Shown: positions 11,762-22,817 of the stretch, piece after piece | Layout of the letters: each line of letters opens with the position of its first letter | How positions within the stretch are numbered: the stretch's first letter is position 1 | NCBI GenBank assembly: GCA_009760855.2 | Contig: WPIO01000111.1 | Coordinates: 1,155,501-1,219,500, forward strand | Length of the DNA: 64,000 nt | Direction of reading: 5' to 3' | Source of the DNA: Cristatella mucedo | Taxonomy: Eukaryota > Bryozoa > Phylactolaemata > Cristatellidae | Program-made: the position numbers and the translations under genes | Notes under the pieces: generated by a model | Told to the model about the DNA's origin: nothing | Databases searched by the model: none | Seen by the model: only the letters and a program-made list of their open reading frames with translations

Positions 11762-12244
11762 GAAATTAATAATAATAAAAGGTATTTTATATAGTACCCC
11801 TGGAGAACTAAATCTATTTAATTAAGAGGCAATTTACATTTGCAGTAAGGTAAAAGTATGAATATGGTCAGTGGTAAGCATGCACAGCGTCTGCACGGAT
11901 TAGCACACTAAGGCAATGCACAGTGCATGACGTAAGAAAGGGATGCACTTCTAGCTTCATTTGAACTTTGTTTAGTCATAGGATGTCGTGATATGAGTCA
12001 GGAGTGTGTTCCAGGCTTCGGGAGGATAAGATCTAAAGGCACGGTCTCGAAAGGACATTAAGTTGGTTCGAGGAGCAGCCAACCAACTTGGGTGATACGA
12101 TATCTTGCATGATTGGGTATTAGTGTTAATAATTCGGCTGGAGCAGGTGAATAAAAGGCCCTACAAGTGAGTGACAAAACGTTGAAGTCGATTTGCTGCT
12201 TGTTGGGGGCAGCACAGGTCCGTGATAAGTGGTGTAATTATGTT
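11762..12244 (-). mobile_element. LINE-A, 3' part of a copy split by LINE-B
   Basis: AATAATAATAAAA followed by 'gtacccctggagaacta', 'ccaggcttcgggagga' and 'gaagtcgatttgctgcttg', matching the minus LINE-A copies, then broken by LINE-B at GTGGTGTAATTA. The element resumes at 12599. Confidence 0.85.
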
Positions 12245-12598
12245 AAGTTTTATATCTCTGTCTGTAACTCCACAAAGTCTAGGTGGGTGTTATGCATGAG
12301 ACTTTTGTATAGCAAAATCACAGCCTAAGCAGCTTTCGGTACGCATCTGGGAGCCAACAGACTTCATCTCATACAACAAAGACAAAGTGAGAAGCATAGC
12401 AGAGTCAGGAGAGCAGTTGAGGTAGTGAGTAGCATAGAAGTAGCAGCTCAGGACCGCTGAAAAGTATGAGCTGTAGTCGGCAGCAGGAGAGTAGTTGTCG
12501 TTGCGTAAGAATCGTGGAAGCGAGTTCCACAGTCTAGGACCGGCAGAGCTAAAGCTTCTGTCGCCAACGGTCTTTCAGCGGAAGAATGGAACAGCTAA
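12245..12598 (-). mobile_element. LINE-B nested inside LINE-A
   Basis: Starts at the LINE-B 3' terminus ('atctctgtctgtaactcc') and runs in minus orientation to 'ggaacagctaat', where LINE-A resumes with GCGGCAACTGCG. In an uninterrupted copy (54541) the LINE-A reads GTAATGTGGCAACTGCG, which fixes the insertion point. It is 5'-truncated. Confidence 0.85.
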
Positions 12599-12735
12599 TG
12601 CGGCAACTGCGTCGCTCACGACAGACAAGCCTAGCTGCAAAGTTTCGCACCGGCTGTAAGCGCTTTATTTCCAGTCCGGAAGTTCTGAGAGCAGTGAGTT
12701 ACAGAAATCCAGACAATGTCTAAATTTATTAACTC
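12599..12735 (-). mobile_element. LINE-A, 5'-side remainder of the split copy
   Basis: GCGGCAACTGCGTCGCTCAC and 'agacaagcctagctgcaa' continue the LINE-A interrupted at 12244 (compare 26440-26490 and 29100-29160). Confidence 0.8.
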
Positions 12736-12736
12736 T

Positions 12737-13255
12737 AATAATAATAATAATAATAATAATGCACTTGATAAAGCGTCCTCAAAGAACTAAATCTCTTTCT
12801 CGGCGCTTTACATTTGTTGCAAAGGGAAATGCAATGGAATGGTGAGTAATATTATGCATTGCATTGTATATTGCATGCTTGATAAACAAACAACATTAAT
12901 AACATGGTTAGGGGTGACATGCACAGTGTCAGCACGCATAAGCACATGAAGGACGAATCACAGGGACCCACTAAATGCTGTCCTAAATAGGCGTGTTTTT
13001 AAGTTCTTTTTAAATACGGTCAAGTCAGGGGATGTTCAGACGCAGGTCGGGAAGGAGTTCCAGGCTTTGGGAGCATACGAACTAAATGCACGGTCTCCAA
13101 AGGATTTGAGGTTTGTATTAACCAACTTGGATTTTGTGTATCCCGTCTAAGATTTTCAAAATTTTGACAAGGAAATGTGGCTTGCAGTATTCAGATATGA
13201 CCGAAGAGCTGTAGTGTTAATCTATTGTATGGTCGCATTGGGAAAAGGTGTGCTA
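12737..13255 (-). mobile_element. LINE-A 3' region
   Basis: Begins with eight ATA triplets, then GCACTTGATAAAGCGTCCTC and the full 3' UTR, and runs into the C-terminal RT-linked region ('gaggtttgtattaacc'). It is one of the better preserved 3' ends, and abuts the remains of the previous copy. Confidence 0.88.
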
Positions 13256-13379
13256 GTCGGTGACTTTTGCCTGCTGTGAGTTCGCTCCCGCAAGCTTTTT
13301 TGAGCCAGCGTTGAGTCGCCTCTACTACTCAGCTCTAATACACATGCAAGTATTTTTGTTTTCGTCGACTATGAGCGTT

Positions 13380-13700
13380 AGCAGCAGCAAAGTAAAAACT
13401 TTTGCCGCTAGCAGTCTTTATCCAAATAGATGGAATAGCACTATTATTGTTCACAGAGGACCTGAGGGCATGAGCTGGTTGAAACTTTTGGAAAGGCTCA
13501 GCTAGGTGTTGACAAGCCATACCATGGTTAGCAGTGTGGGTCGTAATAAGAATTTGGCTTAGTATTCGTTGATCAATTGGATGCCGTCACAGCTTGTTCA
13601 GCAAGAGAGAAACACTGCTCTGGGATCTGTTGACTAACCTTGCAGCCATATTAATTTCCAGATTTATAAACCTAAGAAAATTTGCTGATGTCCATGATGG
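13380..13700 (-). mobile_element. Decayed LINE-B coding-region fragment
   Basis: 'gacctgagggca', 'gaaacttttggaaaggctcagctagg' and 'ccttgcagccatattaa' match LINE-B at 30150-30370 with heavy divergence. The flanking 13256-13379 may belong to it but is too decayed to be sure. Confidence 0.6.
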
Positions 13701-14018
13701 GATGTGAGCTTGTTGGCTGTGAGGAGTCGTATAATGTAGAATTCGTGGCGTCAGCTCCACCTGCATTAGTCACGCCCATATACAGCCATTGCATGCATGC
13801 ATGACGATTTGGTTACTCTTACAGGCACTTAAAACAAGCAGCACAACTGTATAACCAGCTAAATACCCGTTACTCTTGGCCACAGCAGCCAGTCGCGTTC
13901 GAAAGGCTTGCAACTAACATCCTACTAGTGGAAGCTGCTACTGCATTCGCTTAATCATTTTCTTATTAGTGACTCGGCGTAAGGTTGAGCCTCGCTGCCT
14001 AAGTTGAGCATACGATCG

Positions 14019-14666
14019 ATGCGCTCTCCACTCCCGCTCTGCAGGCACACCCGATCAGATTACGTCAGTGATCACGAAGCTTGCGGCGTCAGCAGCTTCG
14101 TAGCTTCGACCGAGAAGCGCCGACGCCCATGCCGTTCAATCGGTTCGCCTGTGACCACTCGCTGGGGTGACCTGGTAAACCGTTTCGTCAAACGTCAAGG
14201 CCCTGAAACATGGCGCCTTTCTGCACCCCGGTCATACTTGCCGAACCGGGACACGCCCGCCGCTCCTTCTTCTTCCGGCGCTGTGACGCCGAATCGAAAC
14301 TGGCTATGCAAGCCATTCACACCGCAGAGCCCAGTAAAGAAGCGACACCAGCGCGGCAGGACGAAGGGTCCGGCAAAGAAGCGCTGGCGCCCGAGCTCGC
14401 CTAAGAAGCCGCTGCATCCGTGGCGGCGCCAGCCGCCCCTCGACCAGCAGCTGGACGATTCAATGCAGATGCTGGACTGTTCGTCTGGGACGCTGAACTG
14501 TTCGCTTGGGACGCTGGACTGTTCGTCTGGGACGCTGAACTCTTCGTCTGGGACTCTAAACGGTTCGTTGCAGCCCATCCACTTTAGCCTATTCGATGCG
14601 GATGGAGACGAGTCCTCGACGCCGTATCATTTGTTGGACGAGCGTGCTCGATCGATGCACTTGTAA
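14019..14666 (+). CDS. Hypothetical 215-residue protein, basic with 7-residue repeats
   Basis: An ATG at 14019 opens 215 codons ending in TAA; the frame also continues upstream to a TTG at 14004. I do not recognise the product. Residues about 110-145 are very basic (KKRHQRGRTKG and KKRWRPSSPKK), as in nuclear localisation signals. Residues about 150-185 are four to five tandem heptads of the type CSSGTLN/CSLGTLD, encoded by a 21-bp DNA repeat. The C-terminal 30 residues are acidic-polar. It is the longest frame in the window outside obvious repeats, in CpG-containing sequence with no mobile-element match. Against it: no known domain, no visible promoter or polyadenylation signal, and a fully open antisense frame (14578-14195) over the same DNA. 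It could be a single exon, a young gene or chance. Confidence 0.3.
   Translation: MRSPLPLCRHTRSDYVSDHEACGVSSFVASTEKRRRPCRSIGSPVTTRWGDLVNRFVKRQGPETWRLSAPRSYLPNRDTPAAPSSSGAVTPNRNWLCKPFTPQSPVKKRHQRGRTKGPAKKRWRPSSPKKPLHPWRRQPPLDQQLDDSMQMLDCSSGTLNCSLGTLDCSSGTLNSSSGTLNGSLQPIHFSLFDADGDESSTPYHLLDERARSMHL
14472..14568. repeat. 21-bp tandem repeat inside the hypothetical ORF
   Basis: About 4.5 copies of CTGGACTGTTCGTCTGGGAC(G), with small changes that keep the frame. The unit length is a multiple of three. Confidence 0.9.
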
Positions 14667-14880
14667 GGCACGAGCTGTCTCGGGCGTGCGCAGGCCTTCG
14701 ACGAATGAATGTAAGCGTTGAACGGAAGAATATATGCTCTCCTACTCGTTACTAAGGCCAGCGATTTATAACAAGCGATTGGGCGATGGCAGGCAGCTGT
14801 GTGCCCACTACTTACTCTTCGCTGCCTCAGACACCACAGCCGCTGTTCGGCTCCACCATAGCGCTGCTAGTAACATTGTT

Positions 14881-14908
14881 CTCTCTCTCTCTCTCTCTCT
14901 CTCTCTTT
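14881..14908 (+). repeat. (CT)n microsatellite
   Basis: About 14 CT dinucleotides. Confidence 0.95.
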
Positions 14909-16526
14909 AGTGTCGCTATACAATAGGCCTAAGCACCACAGTCGATTGCGTGCTATTTCTTGGGAGACAACTGGCCTCTCAAACGTTTAGCTTTTTGCCT
15001 GTTTATTCAGCTTACCCCATTCGTTTGTAGAGCTCCCACTGAAAGTTCTTTCCTGCAGATTCCAAGTCCTTACCTGGGCACGACTAAGCACAAATTACTA
15101 TCGATTTGACCTAAACTGTCTTCTTGGGCACTTTTGCATGCTTGCCAATGCACCTAAGTCAGTCATTAACTCCTGCTGTTCACTTTTCATGCAACGAATT
15201 GCAAAACTACTTATTAGAGGATCGCGTCTTTCTCAGGGCACTTTACATAAATCTAATGTTTTAACTCGCCTCGAGGCCTGGAATGAGCGTTCGAGATTTT
15301 GGTCACGCCACAATAAGGCTGCAGTTACTTCCTATAGCTGCGCCGTTCGTTTAGCCTTGCCACAACCTTCCTGTTGACCTTTCCCGACAAAGTGCCTAAA
15401 TGACGTATAGCCACTTCACAACTTTCGAAGCTTGCTAGAACCCCTCGCCTGATGCTATCGGAAGTGTGAGTGCTTCGTAAAGCTAGCGTCCTCGTCTGCG
15501 AAAACTTTTTCACTGACGTCCGCAGCATATCCTAAGACTTTCTTGGCTGCTCGCTGTATTCGAAGGCTGACTTAACTAGATCCGAGGATGATTCAGCGAC
15601 GAGACGTCCATCAATACTAGAGGTTAGACGACTTTAATTTTCGCTGCTAGGCCTGCTTCGCCACGGCTCTTCGGCAGCTCCTACAGAGGAGATTCCGCCT
15701 TTGATGCTCAAGAGGCGTGCACTTTGGTTCGAAGACCTGGTTCTCATGCAGGCTCGGAGCCAGTAAAGCACCGCATAGCCAGTGAGCTTGGCGATCAATC
15801 CATCCTGCCTCCTAAACAACCCGGCAATTGCTGGGATACAGAAGCAAGCTATGCGGCTTCTACAGATAGGCGGTGAATGTGGCAGCGTTGCATGGTAATG
15901 AAACCAGAGGTATGGGTGTGTCGTCACTGTAAATAGACCTTCGACGGCTTCCCGTTTCAGCAACGGATGCAATAAAAACGGGGTCGGTCCTCTCGAGGCT
16001 TTCAGATGGCGCTTCCACTGGTTCACTAACTCCTGCAGCCGACTCCCGCACTTTATTTCCAGCTGTCCAGCGATTCTACTTCCGAGCTACTCACTCGATC
16101 GGCTGCCCTGCTTATTCAGCTATGCATACTTTACTCGCTTTGCATACTTTACTACTTTATTCAGCTATGCATACTTTACTATACTTTCTTCTCGTTGCCT
16201 GACATGTCTTGAGCTGCCCGATAACCACGGCATGCCAGTTGGGCTTCCATTTAGCTATGGAAAATTCTCCAATGAGATTCCCGCTTTCAACTCGTGGGGT
16301 ATGGTCACAGGTAAAGATAATACAGGTGAATATATATTTACACATATTCCTGTCCACACATACACAATAAATACTAACACAAATATTCGCAAGTATCGAC
16401 ACATACATGCATAGATACACACAAATACATACATATTTACATGCATCCATATACGTATACTGAATATGGCTGCATACAAACGTGTAAGCGCTCACGTATT
16501 TTAGAATTCACACGAGCATACACACT
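14909..16526. other. Unassigned DNA
   Basis: Only short frames of no recognised family. A local duplication of TTCAGCTATGCATACTTTAC occurs near 16115-16185, and an AT-rich CACATA-type low-complexity stretch lies at 16330-16450. Confidence 0.55.
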
Positions 16527-16713
16527 TTGCATACTAAAAAAAAATACTTGCTGATTTAACAGCCTCTTTTCGTATGTCGACAGAAGAGCCTTTACGGCTA
16601 TCACCACCACTTGCAGTGGCGATAAAGGATCGCCCACATCAGGATTCAAACACACGACCTCGATGCCGAGTCGTGAAAAGCAACCGCCTTACCCAGTGAG
16701 CCATTACGGCTCA
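16527..16713 (-). mobile_element. tRNA-derived SINE
   Basis: On the minus strand the head reads TGGCTCACTGGGTAAGGC (A-box type) and, about 45 nt on, TGTTTGAATCCTG (B-box type). The body is 'gcaagtggtggtgatagccg' and 'aaaggctcttctgt', and the tail is 'gttaaatcagcaagt' with a T-run. The same layout recurs at 59066-59257, so this is an interspersed family rather than a tRNA gene. Confidence 0.8.
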
Positions 16714-16979
16714 CATTCATACTTGCGGGCATACGTATGTATCTCCTGCTGCTTCTCCACAAGGCACCAATTCTAAGCGAGCGCTATGCCCGTACGTTTT
16801 CTATAGCTCACTTAATGCTGAAACGGCTGTCCGTTTGCATGCGGTGGCCAACATACTTCATCACACGCGAACAAATTGAAATTAATAATCATTGCTGAGT
16901 CATAACGATTGGTAAGGATGACCAAGAGTGTGTAGCTGATGAGATGTCCTGGCATACCGGCATAAGTGCACACGAACAG

Positions 16980-17015
16980 GGTACACCCCCCACAAGGGGG
17001 GGGGTGGTTGGGGGC
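16980..17015. other. C-run / G-run with G-quadruplex potential
   Basis: CACCCCCCACAAGGG leads into a nine-G run, then TGGTTGGGGG. The C- and G-runs can pair as a hairpin, and the G-rich strand can form a quadruplex. Confidence 0.5.
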
Positions 17016-17149
17016 AAATCAGACCCCTTGAAGAAAAGGCAAACCTCTCTCCCAATGCAGCTCGACGAGCGAGAGTTCCCCCCCCCCGAGCGTCTGGGAC
17101 GTGGGCAGAGTCAGCGCTGCCAGCAGCCGAGCGCTACGTCGATCCGTCG

Positions 17150-17785
17150 GAGGCTTCATCGGCGACAGCAAGGAAGGCTGACTGAGGGGGACACCAAAGA
17201 GCGAAAAAGATGCAGCGGTTTCTGCTTCCGGGCAGAACTCAGTTGGACACTCTGCCTTCTCTCAATTAACGGCGCTTAAGTCTCGGCCGAAGCGCCAGAC
17301 CAGACCGGCGACGCTCTGACCCCCTTGGATAGGGAGGCTAGCGACTTGCACGGCTCACACCGGCCTGCTCTTGGATGCCCACAGTAGTGGAATGCAGCAG
17401 CAGCTCAGAGCACCCATAATTAAACATAGCGAGTCACTGTCAATTGCTGGGACAAGTCAATTTGATAGCGACAAACGGTGGCAAGTGTTTAAAAGCTGCC
17501 GTGACGAGAAACAACTCTCATACGGCTCGAAGAAGCCTAGAGCTGGATTCTGCACTCAAGTCCTTTGCGGCTAATACAGCGGCTAGTCCTTGTCGACGAC
17601 CTAAAAGTATAGATGAAGCTACTTCTACAAAGCAAGGCTAGCCAGTCAAAAAGGCTTCCTTGATGCACGAAGGCCACGGTGTCAGAGCATGGCTTCAATA
17701 AAGAAACCACGACTTATTTCAAATGAAATAATTGTGACACTATTAATGCATTTAATTGAGCCCCCACGTAGCTCAATCTCGTCAT
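17150..17785 (+). repeat. Interspersed repeat D
   Basis: The first half (GGCTGACTGAGGG, 'tctgcttccgggc', 'gaaacaactctcatacggctc') is shared with 43075-43640. The second half ('aaggctagccagtcaaaaagg', 'gtcagagcatggcttcaataaag') is shared with 44955-45115. AATAAA near 17698 could be a polyadenylation signal of the element. Class unknown; an LTR or LINE 3' end are possibilities. Confidence 0.55.
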
Positions 17786-17954
17786 AGAAGCTTTACATGC
17801 TGTAAGGAAAGCATAATCCTATGCTCAGTGGATAAAAGTGCATAGAAAGCAAAAGTGCTCGAAATTCAGCATGCATACAATGATTAGAGACAGCCTGCGT
17901 AGTGCCAACATGCAATATAGTTTTCTGCGACATGCACGGTGGCAGAACGCCGAA

Positions 17955-18165
17955 TAACCACATATCCACTAACCACATTTGCATGCTGACCCAGTGCATG
18001 TAACCCCTAACCATGTTATTCATTTTGTTTGTTTTTCAAGCATGATTTTACTTACTATTCTATTGCGTATCACTTTGCAGCAAATGTAAAGCGCCTAGAA
18101 AGAGATTAAGTTCTCTGAGGGCGCTTTATCGAGTGCAATATTATTATTATATATTATTATCCAGC
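17955..18165 (+). mobile_element. LINE-A 3' end
   Basis: 'ccactaaccacatttgcatgc', GCAGCAAATGTAAAGCGCC, 'agagattaagttctctgagg' and an ATTATTATTATA tail. Just left, 17790-17880 holds a fainter minus-strand LINE-A-like piece. Confidence 0.85.
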
Positions 18166-19811
18166 TGCTGTACAACTAGCTGCAGGAGAAGCAATAGTGT
18201 TAACGATAATGCAAGGTATCGTGCCGTGCTAGGCTTTCAAGAGCTAGCACAGCACTTGTATCATGCTTAGACCATGACACACAAGCACACACGCAAATTT
18301 ACAGAGCTGTTGGTGTTTGGTAAGACAACGGGTGCACGTAGCATGCACTGAATCATGCAAAGGTAAGACTGAGAAGCAATCGGGAAGAAAAAGACTAGTT
18401 CACTGGGGCACAAGGAAAGCTGAGAGGAACCGATGGCTCTTTTGGCTATACTTAAATGATGCAAAGTCGATGCAGTTGCTGAAGGACGCCGGTGAGCAAG
18501 TCCCAGACTTTCAATTCATACTAACACAATGATGGTTAGTACTGCTGGTTTGACTAAGCTGTAAGTAAGCATAGACACTTCCATTAAGAGTGCATAGCAC
18601 GACTGTGTTTGAATCTGAATGTGAGTGTCTGGCCAGATACACTTCAGATGCACTTGCCTATAGCCAATGTACGTTACTGACCAATTGCTATCTGTGATGA
18701 TCTGTGCCCATAATTATCTGAGCACGGGGTCACTGTCAGATTCTGACGCCGTGCGGCCATCCCGAAGCCTAGCGTGGGGCAGTAATCCTTGTAATTACGT
18801 AATCCTTGTCACAGTAATCCAGCATGGAACAGTTATCCTTTCTGCTGCTCCTTCTGCTGAGCCTCGAATACGGCGACGATTAACTCACTGTGGGAGGCAT
18901 CATTGAAACTACCGGTGGATGGCACAACAATCGACTGGATGCTGATGTAATGCTCAGCAGAAGCCGCTTAACTAGCATGCTGTGGACTACATCCCATCAT
19001 TGGATCCCACTACTGTCCGGAGAATTGACTTGTCATTCTGCATGCTGGACACAAACTCTTGGCATGGTGTCCTTTGTCCGTGACAGATCTGGCTGTTACC
19101 CCTTTCTCCAATAGTTTCTCTAATAGCTGACTGGAAGGTCATTAATTTTGCTTTTCCTACCAGGAGTCTTCAATGTGGCTTCCTATCGAACCGCATCCTG
19201 TCTGACCTCAATATCACATTTTTCTTTACGTAACTGAACCTTGAGGAAAGGCAACTTGGGCTTTAATAGAATTGTGAGTGCTGAAACAGCCCAATCGTTT
19301 ATTGTCTCCTGACAACTCACTGGCATGCTCTTACGGTGGTAGGCGGAGTTCTGCAATAGTGTAGCCAGTACCACCGAATAGTGTTTTCGCTCGGAGCTGC
19401 GATTACACAATTGGACCTTGCCGAGCATGCACGCCCATCGGCTTGTGTGGGCCCTGACTCTTGGCCGCGCGGAAAGGAGCTGGCACTTCACAATCACGTT
19501 AGTCACGTGGGGTCGACTCTTGTATAGTCTCAGCATTTATCTGCAAGTTCGGTGAGCTTGCCCACATGGTCGTGCTTAGCATCCACACTACTTCACAGCC
19601 TATATGGGCGACTTGGTTAAGCTAACAGGATTATCTCTCATCGGCTGCTGAGCTTCAGCTGCTAGATGCCATTTGGCCAGAGATTGCCGGAAGCCCGATC
19701 CTCATGTCAGCATGACGAATGTGCAGGCTTGATTGGTAGGGGTCGCGACTCGTGATTGGGCTGCGGTTTTTGTGGACTTTGTGTTTAGCTGATCTTTTTT
19801 AAGTGTACAAG
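18166..19811. other. Unassigned DNA
   Basis: Short frames with no recognised product. Donor-like sequences occur (for example CGCCGGTGAGC near 18488), but without a supporting exon model. Confidence 0.55.
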
Positions 19812-19878
19812 TGTATGTGTGTGTGTGCTTGTGCATGCGCCCAGGCGCATGCATGTGTGTGTGTGTGCGTGCGTGCAT

Positions 19879-19951
<73 letters not shown>
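19812..19951 (+). repeat. (GT)n microsatellite with a perfect inverted repeat
   Basis: Alternating purine-pyrimidine, about 140 bp. At 19832-19853 TGCATGCGCC and GGCGCATGCA form a perfect 10-bp inverted repeat around CA. Frames through it (His-Thr or Val-Cys runs) are artefacts. Confidence 0.95.
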
Positions 19952-19954
<3 letters not shown>

Positions 19955-20073
19955 GCCTGCTCACGCCCATAGACTCCGATGATGCTGGCACTATTGTGCC
20001 TGGGCCTGCATCGATCGTCGTCTGCTTGCGGCACGAACGCATTTTCGCTCAGCTTCAAGCATGGCAATCAAGT

Positions 20074-21055
20074 AGCAGAAACTGAATGCTTGCCTTGCCG
20101 ATATTCGATCCTGGATGTCGGAAAACTTCCTGAAATTAAATGACGATAAAACCGAACTGCTGCTCATAGGACACCCTAAGCGTGTGGCTGGATTAAAAGG
20201 CTTTGCTGTTCTAATAGGTGATGCTATTGTGCGACCTTCACCACGTGCTCGTAATCTAGGTGTCATGTTCGACAGCCGCCTCAATTTCAAAAGCTTCATT
20301 CAGAAGACTGCCTCTACAGCTAGCCATCACATCCGATCCCTATCCAAGACTAGAAGCTGTCTCCCACAGTGGCTTGTAAAAAATGTAACTAGCTCTTTAG
20401 TTCTGTCTCGGCTTGATTATTGTAATTCCCTTTTGGCTGGGCCACCAAAGAAAGCTATTATGCCACTACAGCGGACTATGAATATGGCTGCAAGGCTGGT
20501 CTTCAAGTCCCAGCGGTTTGAGCACGTGGCACCTTTGCTGGAAGAGCTAGGATGGTTGCCGGTTCAGCAAAGGATACAGAGCAAAGTTCTTATGCTGACC
20601 CACAAGGCCTGCCACGGCTTGGCTCCTTCATACCTAGCTGAACTGCTGCATCAGTTTCAGCCTGTTCTCGCCCTCAGGTCCTGTGTGGACAATAAATTAG
20701 CTGTCCCATTCCTCCGCTTAAAAGACAGTTGGCGACAGAAGCTTTAGCTCTGCAGGTCCTAGACTGTGGAGCTCGCTTCCACAATTGTTATGCAACGACA
20801 ACTACTCTCCTACTGCCGACTATGGCACATCCTTTTCAGCAGTCCTGAGCTGCTACTTCTATGCTACTCACTACCTCAACTGCTCTCCTGACTCTGCTAT
20901 GCTTCCCATTTTCTCTTCGTTTCGTGAGACAAAGTGTGTTGGCTACCGAATGCGTACCGAAAGCCGCTTAGGCTGTGAGTGCGCTATAAAAAACTCTCCT
21001 GCGTAACATCCACATGGTCTTTATGACTTTGTAGAGTTACAGACGGAGATACATG
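20074..21055 (+). mobile_element. LINE-B, 5'-truncated, RT C-terminal part and 3' end
   Basis: This CR1/L2-group non-LTR retrotransposon copy begins inside the reverse transcriptase, just after the catalytic motif. The open segment 20115-20747 encodes the RT thumb-side region: [13 protein letters not shown] near the start, NLGVMFDSRLNF about residue 50, then LSRLDYCNSLL and AARLVFKS, the usual order in these LINEs. Relative to the copy at 29640-29700, one extra base near 20721 shifts the frame, so the end of the protein is lost early. The 3' end ('gttggctaccgaatgcgtac' to GGAGATAC near 21053) defines the family terminus. No active site remains, so the copy is dead on its own. Confidence 0.9.
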
Positions 21056-21344
21056 CATGCATACAAACAGCGTTATCTGCAAGGCCTGCATTTCTAATAC
21101 CCTTTGCCCTCCCAGCCACAGCTCATCCCCGTGGGTTAGCAGGACAAAGATGGCTGAGTCCAAACCACGGTTCCCAGACCATTCATGGGCAGCAGCAGGT
21201 CCCTAGACCACATCCACTAGCTGTTCGACCCTGGGTTGGTGGAGGACACTACTAGTATGCCTGTACTGGCCGAGTGCTGGCTTTCCCAGTGATCTAAAAT
21301 AGTATGCATATACAGAAACACAAACCACACAAGCTAGAGCAAAT

Positions 21345-21374
21345 CGAGAGAGAGAGAGAGAGAGAGAGAGAAGC

Positions 21375-21433
<59 letters not shown>

Positions 21434-21482
21434 CAGACAGACAGAAGGACACAGAGAAAGGGAGACAGAGACAGAGACAAAG
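21345..21482 (+). repeat. (GA)n microsatellite with GACA variants
   Basis: GA dinucleotides to about 21431, then GGCAGACAGACAGA and AGACAGAGACAGAG units. The plus and minus frames (Arg-Glu and Ser-Leu) are artefacts. Confidence 0.95.
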
Positions 21483-21717
21483 AAAGGGAAAGGATCTCTC
21501 TAAGCCGGCTGCGGCCTAGAATGCTCACACTGGGCTTGGCCTGCTTGGGTGAGTGAATAAGGTGCTTGGTGCTACCCAGCCTGACGACAGATAGTCCATT
21601 GGCTGTAATCGAGTAAAGGCAATGGAATGCTTCTAAACATCCCCAACCTACCTACGCCTGGGTAGTGCAAGTAAATAGCAATGCTGAGTCAATGCTGCAG
21701 CCTTGTTTATATGGTTG

Positions 21718-21845
21718 GGTGAGAACCTTAGTGGCTGTTGCTTCTGCTTGCAAGAGCAGTAAGGAATTCCCAGTGCTGGACTCAAACTCACGAGCTTGAT
21801 CATGACGCTCGGACATCTTGTTACCTGGCAGGGTCACAGGGAGTG
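21718..21845 (-). mobile_element. SINE remnant
   Basis: 'tgcttgcaagagcagtaagg' and GGACTCAAACTCACGAGCTTG match the body and B-box region of the SINE at 59066-59257 with divergence. Confidence 0.55.
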
Positions 21846-22556
21846 ACCATTTTGCATAGGTCAACTGTCAGCTCGGTCGTTCAGTGTTGTCCTGGCTTAG
21901 GACTGTAGAGAGGCATATGAGATGGCAACGATCAAGCCAAGTTCCACCCCCACGAAAGCCCAGCAGCACTTCTGGGTGAACGCCCTAATTACAGGAACGG
22001 CCACATGGTTTTAAAACGGTTTTAAGATAGAAATATTGAATAGTAATTATGTGCATAGCTGATCTGGAGGCACGGGTCAGGGTTGCCAATTCAAGATGCA
22101 TCTCTTGGGGGGGGGGGGGTCAACCAAGCCTGATGATGATGCAGATGATGCTTAGAAGGCTACTACAGGCGATCGTATAAATAAATGAATCGAAGGAGTG
22201 TGTCCAGCAGCAAGCCACTTGGCATGCCCATTCAGCCTTCATACGATTGGGTGGCCTCCCCTGGCAAAGTCAAGGTCTCTACCCTCTTTAGCTGTATCCT
22301 GGCCACACCCCTCGGTTTGGCTAGCCCCATGGTGACTGCTGCATATCACTGTACCAGTGTCAGTAGGGCAGACTGCAAGGTCAGCAGAGCTCAAGAACCA
22401 GTGAGCCTATACCAGTGAACCTATAAAGCTCAACCGACCTATGAACATGTCAGTGCTAAGCAACGATTACCATTTTAGCACCACTCAGAGGTATCTACAT
22501 AGGAGTGGATGAACTTGTATACACGCATATGAGTATATATGTTTGCGTGTACCTCC

Positions 22557-22690
22557 GCCTGTAAATCCAGTGCTACAAAGACTCGGTGGGTGTTATGCTG
22601 AAGAGTTTGCTGAAGCACTCTTGCCTAAACGGCTTTCGATGTGCATAAGGTAGCCAACACACTTCATTGCACACAACAAAGTTAAATTGA
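22557..22690 (-). mobile_element. LINE-B 3' end, split by a LINE-A insertion
   Basis: 'gtgggtgttatgctgaagag', 'cggctttcgatgtgc' and 'acacacttcattgc' match the LINE-B minus 3' end. The copy is interrupted at AAATTGAG and continues at 22818. Confidence 0.75.
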
Positions 22691-22817
22691 GTTGTTTATC
22701 AAGCACGATACTACTCACGATTCAATCGCGTTTCCCTTTGCAGCAAATGTAGAGCACCTAGAAAGAGAGATATAGTTATCTGAGGGCACTTTATCAAGTG
22801 CATCATTATTATTATTA
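22691..22817 (+). mobile_element. LINE-A 3' end nested in LINE-B
   Basis: GTTTATCAAGCACGATACTA through GCAGCAAATGTAGAGCACC to an ATTATTATTAT tail. ATTGAG occurs on both sides (before 22691 and after the tail), consistent with a short target-site duplication. Confidence 0.8.

Larger units (their letters stand above)
21056..22556. other. Unassigned DNA with GA array, SINE piece and poly-G
   Basis: Apart from the features listed separately (GA array, SINE remnant), it holds a 13-nt G run near 22108-22120 and short frames of no recognised family. Confidence 0.55.
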
